Source: Methanocorpusculum sp.
Lineage (GTDB): Archaea > Halobacteriota > Methanomicrobia > Methanomicrobiales > Methanocorpusculaceae
Assembly: GCA_029987245.1 (NCBI GenBank)
Contig: DALTWG010000001.1
Span: forward strand, 3,710 to 67,709
Direction: 5' to 3'
Length of the DNA: 64,000 nt
The position numbers were made by a program, and so were the translations under genes. How positions within the stretch are numbered: the stretch's first letter is position 1; the number at the start of each line of letters is the position of its first letter. This document shows positions 16,931 through 25,242 of this stretch, in pieces. The notes beneath the pieces are model-generated. The model searched no databases and was not told the origin of the DNA. It worked only from the letters and a program-made list of their open reading frames with translations.

Positions 16931-19294
16931 TTATTCATACCCCGTGCCGCGCAGATAATGTCCCGCGGTCACGCCGCCGGAGGAAATTTCTCTGATTTCC
17001 TCTTTGAGCGCTTTTGCATCCCCGCCCTCGAGTGCTTTGCGGTAGATTGCCGTCATTCTGCGGATATATTCAGGACTGCGGCCGCGTGCATCGATGGAAA
17101 AGACAAAAACACCGGCGGACGCCAGTTCTTTTACATACTGCACCAGACACGTTTCCGCGGAATTTAAAATATGCGTCCGGTGGCTCGCATCAGACCTGAT
17201 GCGGAAAACGCGGCCGGTTTTATCCTTCAATGCCCATGCCTGATTGCAGGCACGGCAGCCCTGAGCCGTTGCCGGGATGCAGTTCTCTGATATCATGACT
17301 TCCAGATTTCCCTGAACAAGGACCTCGACGCGCGGCGGGTGCGCGTAACCGGCAAGCCCTGCCATCAGGCGGCGAATCTGCTTTCCGGAAAGCTCCGGCG
17401 AAAGACAAACCTGCCTGCAGAATCTGCCGGCGCGGTTTGCCGAGACGGCGTTTGTGATATTAAAGCCCGGACCGGCGAATTTTTCCACACCGCGGATGGA
17501 ATCCGCCATCCCGGCATTGTCAATCATAACACCTTTCGCGGATGCGGGAATGGCAGCTATTTTTTTCTCGAATTCGTTTTCTGAGACAATTCGCGGGAGT
17601 TTATAGATTACGGGAATGTCATAGATTTCTTCTTTTCCCTCGAAGACGATCTGCTCAACGCCCGCGGAATACGCCGTTTTTGCACATACCACCGAATCGG
17701 TGTAGACCTGCAGAACCGGCGCAGTGCACGCCGCCGGTTTTGCCGGCGCCGGTACGGAAAATGCCCGGGCGCGGCGCTCCGGTTTTGCAAAAAGCCGCAC
17801 CTCGCAGGCTTCTAAAAGCCTGCGGCGTGTATCGGCAACGGCGCCCTGCGGCATAAATTTCGTGCCGTCGTAGCCCATCTCAATCGAGCGCACAACAAAT
17901 GGCGTCCCGCCGGTTTTGGAAATCTGCGCTTCAAGCTGTTCGCAGGAAAACGGCCGGTTTTTTGCCTCCATGAAGGGTATTTCCGATTTTGTGGAAATAT
18001 CTCCGGCAGAAAGGACCAAAAAGCCGCCCTCGTCAACAGACGCGCTCACATCGAGCGGAATGCGCCCCTCCGGCGCTTTGGAAAGAAGCGCCGCGGCGCG
18101 CCGGTCGGTTTTCAGCCGGTGTGTTATCCAGAGTTCGGCGCCCTGGACCACATCTGCCGGCGCCGGAATTTTATAGGCGTCGCCTTCAGGGAAGATATAC
18201 GGCTCTTTGTTCAGCGAAAGCCCTGATTCGCGCCCGGCAAACCGGAATACAATCCCGTCTCCCGTGTCCGGCACAGGACCTTCTATTTGTACAATCGCCT
18301 TGCCGCGCTTTTCATCAATGCCGGTAACCGTTCCGGCAAAAACGCCGCGGTTGTCCGGCTTTTTATAGTTCATGAACGCCGCGCCGCGATCTCCCATTAG
18401 ATACCCCTTCGTAAAGCCGCGGTTGAACGCAAAAGCGAGGTCTTCCAAATCCTCCTTGCGCGGCTCGAATGTGCCATCAGCGACCGCATCAAGGGCGCGG
18501 CGGTAGATATTTGTGACCACCGCGACGTACTCCGGCGTCTTCATGCGGCCTTCGATTTTCAGCGCGGCAACGCCGGTTTCGCTGATTTCTTTAAGGTACG
18601 GATACAAACACAAATCCCGCGGCGATAAGACGTAATTTCCGTCTGTGGGAACCATGTCCCCGTCTGCAAGAAGCGTGTACTGCTTGCGGCAAGGCTGGGC
18701 GCACATGCCTCTGTTTCCGGAACGCCCGCCTATTACCGAGGAAAAGAGGCATTGACCAGAGTAGCAGTAGCAGATTGCCCCATGCACAAAAATCTCCAGT
18801 TCCACACCGCACTCAGCAGCTTGGGCCTGAATTGCTTTCAGATTTGCAAGACTCGTCTCGCGGGCGAGGACCACGCGGGAGATGCCCTGCGACGCCGCAT
18901 AACGGATGCCTTCGGCATTATGCAGCGTCATCTGGGTGCTTGCATGAACAGGCATATCAGGCGCAACCTCGCGGGCGGTTTCTAAAACGCCCGCGTCCTG
19001 TACGAGGACTGCGTCTACGCCCGCGTCTGAGAGGAAGGTGAGGTAGTCTGCCACCTCGGGAAGTTCATCATCGAAAACGATAGTATTTACCGTGACATAG
19101 ACTTTGACGCCGTATCTGTGCGCAAATTCCACCGCGCGCGCGATATCAGCGTTGGAAAAATTCGCTGCATAGGCGCGGGCACCGAAGTTTTTTCCGCCGA
19201 GATATACGGCGTCAGCGCCGGCAAAAACCGCCGCTTTCAGGGCGTCAAACGAGCCGGCAGGCGCCAGCAGTTCCGGAATTTTTATTTTGGTCAT
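16931..19294 (-). CDS. U32-family protein (RlhA/YhbU-like)
   Basis: Family U32 was first called a peptidase, but characterised members (RlhA, TrhP, UbiU/V) hydroxylate RNA or ubiquinone and carry an iron-sulfur cluster. 787 residues. N-terminal TIM-barrel with ELLAPAGSFDALKAAVFAGADAVYLG-type start, YVTVNTIVFDDEL, HASTQMTLHN and the Cys motif CYSGQCLFSS...GNRGMCAQPCRKQY. A U32-associated C-terminal region with further Cys (CRACN) follows. Its place directly after the tRNA methyltransferase trm1 (ATGA overlap) and a tRNA gene supports an RNA-modification role (inference). Confidence 0.9.
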   Translation of the reverse strand: MTKIKIPELLAPAGSFDALKAAVFAGADAVYLGGKNFGARAYAANFSNADIARAVEFAHRYGVKVYVTVNTIVFDDELPEVADYLTFLSDAGVDAVLVQDAGVLETAREVAPDMPVHASTQMTLHNAEGIRYAASQGISRVVLARETSLANLKAIQAQAAECGVELEIFVHGAICYCYSGQCLFSSVIGGRSGNRGMCAQPCRKQYTLLADGDMVPTDGNYVLSPRDLCLYPYLKEISETGVAALKIEGRMKTPEYVAVVTNIYRRALDAVADGTFEPRKEDLEDLAFAFNRGFTKGYLMGDRGAAFMNYKKPDNRGVFAGTVTGIDEKRGKAIVQIEGPVPDTGDGIVFRFAGRESGLSLNKEPYIFPEGDAYKIPAPADVVQGAELWITHRLKTDRRAAALLSKAPEGRIPLDVSASVDEGGFLVLSAGDISTKSEIPFMEAKNRPFSCEQLEAQISKTGGTPFVVRSIEMGYDGTKFMPQGAVADTRRRLLEACEVRLFAKPERRARAFSVPAPAKPAACTAPVLQVYTDSVVCAKTAYSAGVEQIVFEGKEEIYDIPVIYKLPRIVSENEFEKKIAAIPASAKGVMIDNAGMADSIRGVEKFAGPGFNITNAVSANRAGRFCRQVCLSPELSGKQIRRLMAGLAGYAHPPRVEVLVQGNLEVMISENCIPATAQGCRACNQAWALKDKTGRVFRIRSDASHRTHILNSAETCLVQYVKELASAGVFVFSIDARGRSPEYIRRMTAIYRKALEGGDAKALKEEIREISSGGVTAGHYLRGTGYE

Positions 19295-20427
19295 AAGGCA
19301 TGCTCCCTGTTCCAGTTCACTATCCAGTCTTCAATTACCTCAAGCGGCGCAAGCGTTTTGATTCCGGTGCCGGCGAAATGGGTTTTTGTCGTGTAATAGC
19401 CCGCTTCGTTCAGTCCATCGATGAGTTCGGTCATCTTCGGCGGGGAAAGGTGCAGTTTCTGTGCCAGGATGTGATAATCATAGAATGACGCAGTATCGGG
19501 CTCTATTTTCAGGAGAGATAGCATTTTTTCCATCTGCCGCGCGGTACCGAACTGCATGGAAGGCAGTGTTTCAAGCATGGCGTCGATAACCGCCCCGGTC
19601 TGCAGCGGTCCGACCCACATCGGGCCGATTGGCTGCAGTTCGGCGCCGCAGTGCGGACACACCGCTCCCTTCGGGAGCAGAGTGCCTTTCTGCTCAACCC
19701 GAAAGCGGCATTTGGAGCAGTGCATGACAAAACCGATGTTTTGCATAGTGTCTTCTGCGGCGGTGACGCGGCTGATTATTTTCACATGCGTTCTGTAATA
19801 GTGCGCGTTTGCAAAACTCAAGAGGGGCGTCATCCCGCGGTCATATTTAACGAGTTCCTTTGCCACGGCACCCATCATGATGCGAAGGCCCACTTCGGCA
19901 TGGTACTCGGTATTGCGCGGCGTTGCAAAGTACCGGCGCCGTCCCGCGGCTAAGTGCGCGCCGCAGAGGGGCGCCGTATCAGTGGCGGTGACAAAAAGAT
20001 ACTGTTTTGCGGCGCGGGATGCGGCGTCTAAAAAGGGTGCCGGAGTGCCGAAGGGGTCCAAATCTATCGCGTCATAGCGCCCGGAGCACATAAGGCGGTT
20101 TGCGTCGTCGCAGGTCACGGTGATATCTTCATGCATGCGGGCCGCGTTTTCGCGGATGATGGAGACCGCGGTTTCATCACGGTCGTTTATGAACACCGGG
20201 ATGTGGACTTCGTTTGCGATGCGAAGTCCGCGCACCCCGGTTGCGGCCATAGTATCCAGATATTCGACGGGTTGAATGACCTGCGCAAGAAGCACGGTCA
20301 TGTCACGGTTGAATTCCATTCGGGTATTGTAAAAAACCGGTGCGGTCCCGGGGGGGAACTGGGCGTCCGCTTCCTGGACAGGCGCACGAAATACGGTGCT
20401 TCCTTCGGTTATTTCATGTAAATGCAT
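19291..20427 (-). CDS. trm1: tRNA (guanine26-N2)-dimethyltransferase
   Basis: Methylates G26 of tRNAs. 378 residues, usual archaeal size. N-terminal SAM-binding Rossmann domain (VEYLDTMAATGVRGLRIANE; IDLDPFGTPAPFLDAA) and a C-terminal domain with a zinc-binding Cys set (HCSKCRF, CPHCGAEL). The ATG lies only six bases after the 3' end of the tRNA-Arg(CCT) gene and there is no room for its own promoter, so its mRNA probably begins with the tRNA. Overlaps the U32 gene by four bases. Confidence 0.95.
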   Translation of the reverse strand: MHLHEITEGSTVFRAPVQEADAQFPPGTAPVFYNTRMEFNRDMTVLLAQVIQPVEYLDTMAATGVRGLRIANEVHIPVFINDRDETAVSIIRENAARMHEDITVTCDDANRLMCSGRYDAIDLDPFGTPAPFLDAASRAAKQYLFVTATDTAPLCGAHLAAGRRRYFATPRNTEYHAEVGLRIMMGAVAKELVKYDRGMTPLLSFANAHYYRTHVKIISRVTAAEDTMQNIGFVMHCSKCRFRVEQKGTLLPKGAVCPHCGAELQPIGPMWVGPLQTGAVIDAMLETLPSMQFGTARQMEKMLSLLKIEPDTASFYDYHILAQKLHLSPPKMTELIDGLNEAGYYTTKTHFAGTGIKTLAPLEVIEDWIVNWNREHAL

Positions 20428-20433
20428 ATCTTA

Positions 20434-20508
20434 CGGGCATGCAGGGATTCGAACCCTGGATCTTCAGCTTAGGAGGCTGATGCCATATCCTGGCTTGGCT
20501 ACATGTCC
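20434..20508 (-). tRNA. tRNA-Arg (anticodon CCT)
   Basis: Acceptor GGACATG/CATGCCC with an A3-C70 mismatch, anticodon stem TCAGC/GCTGA, loop CTCCTAA giving CCT, T-loop GGTTCGAATCC, discriminator G, no encoded CCA. Directly followed, six bases on, by trm1 on the same strand, so tRNA and mRNA are probably made as one transcript. Confidence 0.9.
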
Positions 20509-20609
20509 ACTGTTCTTTATTATTTGGCAGGCTGTGCTTATCTTTTTATCGAGATAGGAGGTTGGGTGAAGGAAGGAGGAGAAATGGAGGATGATGTTCA
20601 AAGCGGTGA

Positions 20610-20617
20610 CTTTATAT
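20610..20617 (+). promoter_or_regulatory. TATA box for tRNA-Arg(GCG)
   Basis: CTTTATAT, 30 bases before the first base of the tRNA, ideal archaeal spacing. The 138-base gap between the two divergent tRNA genes holds nothing else that I can see. Confidence 0.6.
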
Positions 20618-20646
20618 CATACGGAGTGCAATATTATAGAGCACAA

Positions 20647-20718
20647 GTCCCGGTAGGGTAGAGGATATCCTTGGAGCCTGCGGAGCTTCAGACTGGGGTT
20701 CGAATCCCCGTCGGGACG
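20647..20718 (+). tRNA. tRNA-Arg (anticodon GCG)
   Basis: Acceptor GTCCCGG/TCGGGAC, anticodon stem GGAGC/GCTTC, loop CTGCGGA giving GCG, T-loop GGTTCGAATCC, discriminator G. Reads CGC/CGT. A T-run (ACATTTTTTG) about ten bases downstream probably ends the transcript. Confidence 0.9.
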
Positions 20719-20864
20719 TAATACATTTTTTGTTTAATTCTCTTCAACCTGTTTCCTGTCTTTACCATGCTCATTCACCGTTGATATAAATCCAAGACGG
20801 CAAACCGTCACCGATTTTGTATATACGTTCTGTCTTTTTATCTCATGCAAACCAATAATATACT

Positions 20865-22085
20865 ATGACAGCATCCAAAATTCTACTCTTAATAATTGAC
20901 GGCGTCGGCGACCGGCCGTGTGAATGTCTCGGCGGAAAAACCCCGCTTCAGGCAGCAAACATCCCGAACCTTGACCGCATGGCAGCTGAAGGCATAACCG
21001 GTATAATGGACCCGATTGCACCGGGAATCCGCGCCGGCTCCGATACGTCGCACTTAAGTTTGCTCGGCTACCCCCCGCAGAACTACTACACCGGCCGCGG
21101 ACCGCTGGAAGCAGCCGGCTGCGGCATCAAAATGCAGCCGGGCATGATAGGATTCAGAGCAAACTACGCGACCCTGGACGAAAACGGCCTTGTCTGTGAC
21201 CGCCGCGCAGGACGGATTAATGATACAACAGAAATCTCCGCCGCGATTAAAAACGGCGTTGACCTCTCGAAATACGGCGTAACCATTGAATTCGAGCCGG
21301 GCACCGGACACCGCGCGGCGCTGGCTCTTAAAGGCAAAGGACTGTGCGCGGCGGTTTCCACCAATGACCCGAAAAAGACCGGCGTCGCACCTAAAATCAT
21401 TGTCGCAGAAAATGAAAGCCCTGAAGCAAAGTTCACCGCAGAAGTTTGCAACGAATTTACGCGCCAGGCAGAGGAAATCCTTAAAAACCATCCGGTAAAC
21501 AAGGCGCGAAAAGAGTCGGGCGCGCTTCCTGCAAACTGCGTCTTAATCCGCGGTGCCGGCGAAATGGGCGTCTTTGAGCCATTCGAGAAAAAACACGAAC
21601 TCACCGGCAGCGTAGTCGCCGCAGCGGCGCTTATTGCAGGAATCGGAAGCTCCGTAGGCCTTGAGCGCATTCCAGTCCTTCCCACCACGCCGCTTGCAGA
21701 ACAGGTGGCTCTTGTAAGCAAAGAACTCGAGCACAAGGACTTTGTGCTCTTCAACATCAAAAACGCTGACGAATACGGCCACGACGGCAAAGCGGAAGAG
21801 AAGAAGGCCTTCCTGGAAAAAATCGATGAAGCGGTTGCGCCGCTCCTTGATATACCCGACCTGCTGATTGCGGTTTGCGGCGACCACTCGACCCCGTGCA
21901 CCATAAAAGAACACAGCGCCGACCCGGTGCCGTTGATTATCCACGGCGACGGGGTGCGTGTGGATGATGTAGCGAAATACGATGAACTCTCCTGCGCCAA
22001 GGGGGCAATGTGCCGCATCTGCGGGTCCGGTCTGATGGCAGTTCTTCTGGACCTCGTTGACAAAACGCATAAGTATGGTGCATAA
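20865..22085 (+). CDS. apgM: 2,3-bisphosphoglycerate-independent phosphoglycerate mutase, archaeal type
   Basis: Interconverts 3- and 2-phosphoglycerate in glycolysis/gluconeogenesis. 406 residues of the alkaline-phosphatase superfamily: metal site IIDGVGDRP, phospho-serine region AGSDTSHLSLLGY, and C-terminal metal ligands DEYGHDGKAEEK and VCGDHSTPC. Length fits the archaeal ApgM family. A TATA-like TTGTATATACG lies some 45 bases upstream. About 28 bases separate it from the bactofilin-like gene on the same strand, which could be co-transcribed. Confidence 0.96.
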   Translation: MTASKILLLIIDGVGDRPCECLGGKTPLQAANIPNLDRMAAEGITGIMDPIAPGIRAGSDTSHLSLLGYPPQNYYTGRGPLEAAGCGIKMQPGMIGFRANYATLDENGLVCDRRAGRINDTTEISAAIKNGVDLSKYGVTIEFEPGTGHRAALALKGKGLCAAVSTNDPKKTGVAPKIIVAENESPEAKFTAEVCNEFTRQAEEILKNHPVNKARKESGALPANCVLIRGAGEMGVFEPFEKKHELTGSVVAAAALIAGIGSSVGLERIPVLPTTPLAEQVALVSKELEHKDFVLFNIKNADEYGHDGKAEEKKAFLEKIDEAVAPLLDIPDLLIAVCGDHSTPCTIKEHSADPVPLIIHGDGVRVDDVAKYDELSCAKGAMCRICGSGLMAVLLDLVDKTHKYGA

Positions 22086-22113
22086 CATAGTATAAGTATA
22101 GAAAGATAGCCTT

Positions 22114-23229
22114 ATGTCAGACAGGATAATAGTTGCTGAATCGGAAACGGAGGAGCAGTACCTTAGGATTCCCGATTTAACGCCGGAAGAAGAAAAGGAA
22201 CTGGAAGAGCGCGCTAAAGAAAACGAAAACCCGAAATCAGCCGGGATAACTCCCGCACCAGCTCCAGCGGATGCCCCGACGCCCGCGCCGGAAGAAAAAA
22301 CCCTTCCCGAAGAGGCGGAACCGCTGTTTACCGAAATTACCGCCGGCGAAGATGTTTTAAAGGAACTTGCCAGAATCGATGAAGAAACCGCATCCGTTGT
22401 CCTGTCTGCATCGGAAATATTCAATACCTGCGTTCTTCCTGAAAAAACCGAACTCCAGGAACACCTTATCAAAACCAAAAACGACGTCCTGATTGGCGAC
22501 CATGCAACTATCGGCTACGGCATCTATGGAAATGACGTGGTTATCTGCGAACTGTGCGAACTCTTCGGTGACGTAGTCGCTGAAGGCGACCTGCGCATTG
22601 ACAACTTCTGCGAGGTCCACGGGACCGTAATCTGCAACGGGGACGCATATCTCGGCGAGGGAGTGAAAATCCACGGAAAACTTACCGTCGGCGGCAATCT
22701 TGACATCGGCGACAAGGTTGAGATTGAAAAAGAGTTCAAAGCATACGGCGATATTGCAATCCGCAATCCGATGCCGGTTATTTTGTATCTCCTGCTCTAT
22801 GTCATTACGATGCTGCATATTGAGGGCGAGGAAAAAACCAATAAAAAACTTGCCGAACTCGTTTCCGAGGCAAACACCACGCCTTTAGTGCTTCCGCCGA
22901 AGACAAACATGGACCTGGCGCAGTTTGCGGTGCCCACACCGATGGAAATCGGTGCAAACTGCCGTCTGCACGGAAATTTAAAAGCGCAGTCGGTGAAAAT
23001 GCTCAAAGACACAACGCTGTTTGGAAGCATCCGCGCGGTCGACCGTATTAAAATCGGTCCGCGTGATGCAATTCACGGCGATGTTGCAGGCGCGCGGGTG
23101 CGTGTTGAGCGGGGCGCGGACATCCTTGGCGATGTAACCGGAAAAACAGTGTGGCTGCATGAAGATGCGCATGTTTCAGGGCTTATTCGTGCAGACGAGG
23201 GACTCACCATCGGGAGGTCGGAAACATGA
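22114..23229 (+). CDS. bactofilin-like / left-handed beta-helix repeat protein
   Basis: 371 residues. A disordered N-terminal third rich in Glu, Pro and Ala (about 10-85). Then two blocks of short hexapeptide-like repeats, GDxxIGxGxxIxG style, at about 125-220 (LIGDHATIGYGIYGNDVVI...GDLRIDNFCEVHG) and 275-368. An insert of about 50 residues with a hydrophobic stretch (PVILYLLLYVITML) lies between. The repeats predict a beta-helix, as in polymer-forming bactofilins; gamma-class acyl-binding helices are the alternative. No catalytic residues stand out. The stop overlaps the next gene by four bases. Confidence 0.7.
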   Translation: MSDRIIVAESETEEQYLRIPDLTPEEEKELEERAKENENPKSAGITPAPAPADAPTPAPEEKTLPEEAEPLFTEITAGEDVLKELARIDEETASVVLSASEIFNTCVLPEKTELQEHLIKTKNDVLIGDHATIGYGIYGNDVVICELCELFGDVVAEGDLRIDNFCEVHGTVICNGDAYLGEGVKIHGKLTVGGNLDIGDKVEIEKEFKAYGDIAIRNPMPVILYLLLYVITMLHIEGEEKTNKKLAELVSEANTTPLVLPPKTNMDLAQFAVPTPMEIGANCRLHGNLKAQSVKMLKDTTLFGSIRAVDRIKIGPRDAIHGDVAGARVRVERGADILGDVTGKTVWLHEDAHVSGLIRADEGLTIGRSET

Positions 23230-24065
23230 AATCGGTTGCAGAAATGCTGGAACTTGACGCAGTCCGCTTTCTTGAACCGGATTATGCATCGCTCGTAAAT
23301 CAGGGGGAGCCGGGGGTTATTATTGCGCAGTCGGCTTCGCAAATCAGCGATGCGCGGATGCTGATTGATGAAAAGCAAAACCCTGTAGTGCTTGCAGTCC
23401 GCTCAGGCGATGAGTGGGCTGCCACGGCGTGGGCTTTTCGCCCGCCGACGCAGGAGGAGATTGAACTGTTCCAGAAACTGGACGGCAATCTCTATCAGGA
23501 GCCGCGTTCGGATATCGATAATGCGCTGCGGACGCATTTCTCGCGCGAGATGCGAACACAGTATGCGCCCGCAGGCGAAGACCTGACTGAGGAGCGTATC
23601 AACAAAGTACGCTCGCTTCTTGCGGAGTATTTCGGGGAAAATCTGTCAGGTACGGCGATTGATGCCTGCGCGGGATCGGGTATCGGTTCCATGATTATGC
23701 GTGAACTGGGCGCGCGCCCTCTTGCGTATGACAATGACCCGGAACTTCTTTCGCTCGGTTTGTCTTTAGGGCGTCTGCGCGAAGAGGAGACAGAGTGGAT
23801 TGACGGGCGCTCGGCTTCTGCCTATCTGCCGGATGCGGAATACGGTGTCGGGATAATGTTTGGGCAGATGTACAATTACACAAAGGATCTGTGGCAGCCG
23901 ATTGTAGAAGAACTGGCAGGGATTACGCAGAAAACGCTTATTACGGTTGCAACCCGCGAGGAGGCCGAATGGGTCTGCGAGTGGGCGGCAGGTGTGGGGC
24001 GCAATCTTTCGATTTTTGAAAATGAACGTGACCCGATTTACGACCGGTGGGTCTGTTTCGGGTAA
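23226..24065 (+). CDS. SAM-methyltransferase-like protein of unknown target
   Basis: 279 residues. The second half carries a Rossmann methyltransferase-like motif I (TAIDACAGSGIGSMIMREL, about 139-157) followed by the acidic end of strand 2 (PLAYDNDPELLSLG). The expected post-III motifs are weak, and there is no NPPY or similar. The first 110 residues match nothing I know. Overlaps the bactofilin-like gene (ATGA), so the two proteins are made together; this pairing is the best clue to its role. It may be a methyltransferase or only a fold relative. Confidence 0.65.
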   Translation: MKSVAEMLELDAVRFLEPDYASLVNQGEPGVIIAQSASQISDARMLIDEKQNPVVLAVRSGDEWAATAWAFRPPTQEEIELFQKLDGNLYQEPRSDIDNALRTHFSREMRTQYAPAGEDLTEERINKVRSLLAEYFGENLSGTAIDACAGSGIGSMIMRELGARPLAYDNDPELLSLGLSLGRLREEETEWIDGRSASAYLPDAEYGVGIMFGQMYNYTKDLWQPIVEELAGITQKTLITVATREEAEWVCEWAAGVGRNLSIFENERDPIYDRWVCFG

Positions 24066-24107
24066 ACAACCCAAACACTAAATAGTTAGCCTCTCCTATT
24101 TACATAC

Positions 24108-25037
24108 ATGAAACAATCCTGTTTATCCGGCATACTGGGGCTTGCTGTAGGTGACGCTTTAGGCGTCCCCGTGGAATTTCTTTCCCGCAGCCGGCTGAAA
24201 GAAAATCCCGTTACCTCTATGCGCGGCTTTGGAACATGGGACAAGCCGGCCGGGACCTGGTCTGATGATACCAGTCTGACGCTTGCAACGCTCGACAGCC
24301 TTGCAGGAGGGATTGATCCGGAAGACTGCATGAACAAATTCGCCGCATGGTTCCATGAGGGAAAATACACCCCGGACGGCGATATGTTTGATGTCGGAAA
24401 CACAACGTGTTCTGCGATACAAAACCACAGACCGGGCACAACCGAGCGGGATAACGGTAACGGTTCTCTTATGCGGATTCTGCCCGCAGTTTACGCCGCT
24501 TATGCAAAATACGGCTCTGATGCGGTAAAAACGCCGGCGGCGTTTGACCTCATTCATACCTATTCCGCGCTTACGCACGCGCATCCAATAAGCAAAATGA
24601 CCTGCGGCATTTATGCCTGCGTTGCAGTCAAGCTCCTTGACGGCGAGGACAAGGTCTGGGCGGTGGAGGAAGGGGCGTCCGCCGCCGCGCGGTATTATCA
24701 TGAAAATCCCGAGTTCCGGCCGTGGTATCAGTACTTCACGCGTATTTTTAACCGCATTCTGGGAAATATCGGCGAGGTTGGAATCAGGAGCGGGGGCTTT
24801 GCGGTGGATACACTGGAGGCGGCGCTGTGGGTTTTGCTGACACAGGAGTCGTTTGAAGCAACGGTGCTGCATGCGGTAAATTTAGGTGAGGACACCGATA
24901 CAACAGCAGCTGTCGCAGGCGGTCTTGCAGGGATTTTATACGGCGCGGAGGCGATTCCAAAAGAGTGGAAAGCAGGGCTTCTGGGGCGGGAAGAGCTTGA
25001 AGCGCTGTGCAGGACGTTTGATGAAAAGTGGTTTTGA
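24108..25037 (+). CDS. ADP-ribosylglycohydrolase family protein
   Basis: Removes ADP-ribose from proteins or nucleic acids, or acts on related ADP-ribosyl compounds. 309 residues, all-helical DraG/ARH fold. Metal-binding motifs: GLAVGDALGVPVEF near the N-terminus, GTWSDDTSLTLATL (first Asp pair) and GEDTDTTAAVAGGLAGILYG (second). Length is normal. No DraT-type partner is nearby, so the target is unknown. A short AT-rich leader lies upstream. The next gene is separated by a repeat array. Confidence 0.9.
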   Translation: MKQSCLSGILGLAVGDALGVPVEFLSRSRLKENPVTSMRGFGTWDKPAGTWSDDTSLTLATLDSLAGGIDPEDCMNKFAAWFHEGKYTPDGDMFDVGNTTCSAIQNHRPGTTERDNGNGSLMRILPAVYAAYAKYGSDAVKTPAAFDLIHTYSALTHAHPISKMTCGIYACVAVKLLDGEDKVWAVEEGASAAARYYHENPEFRPWYQYFTRIFNRILGNIGEVGIRSGGFAVDTLEAALWVLLTQESFEATVLHAVNLGEDTDTTAAVAGGLAGILYGAEAIPKEWKAGLLGREELEALCRTFDEKWF

Positions 25038-25068
25038 GACGAGGATTTTGGCGAGGCTAAGCAGGGCT

Positions 25069-25195
25069 ACAGAATAAACTGTAGAATAAACTGTAGAATA
25101 AACTGCAACATAAACTGCAGAATAACTACAGGAAAACTATAAATATAGCATAGAATAAAACTATAGAATAAACTGCAGTACAACTACAGAATAAA
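25069..25195. repeat. 12-nt iterated repeat array before the AlbA_2 regulator
   Basis: The unit TAGAATAAACTG (also CAGAATAAACTG, with decayed forms) recurs about eight times at roughly 12-base spacing, with a TATA-like ACTATAAATATAG in the middle (about 25136-25148). The unit borders make CTGTAG/CTGCAG half-palindromes. Reads as an operator or iteron array rather than as coding sequence. Confidence 0.65.
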
Positions 25196-25242
25196 AGTAC
25201 CGGTGCCGCCGAAAACCGCTTCAAAAAATACCTGGAAAAACC

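Noticed and set aside
21164..22063. Minus-strand open frame of 299 codons over apgM
   Set aside because: Ser/Arg-rich shadow of a well-identified gene.
25069..25195. 12-nt units as a CRISPR array
   Set aside because: The units are too short, directly adjacent and without unique spacers, and there are no adaptation genes.
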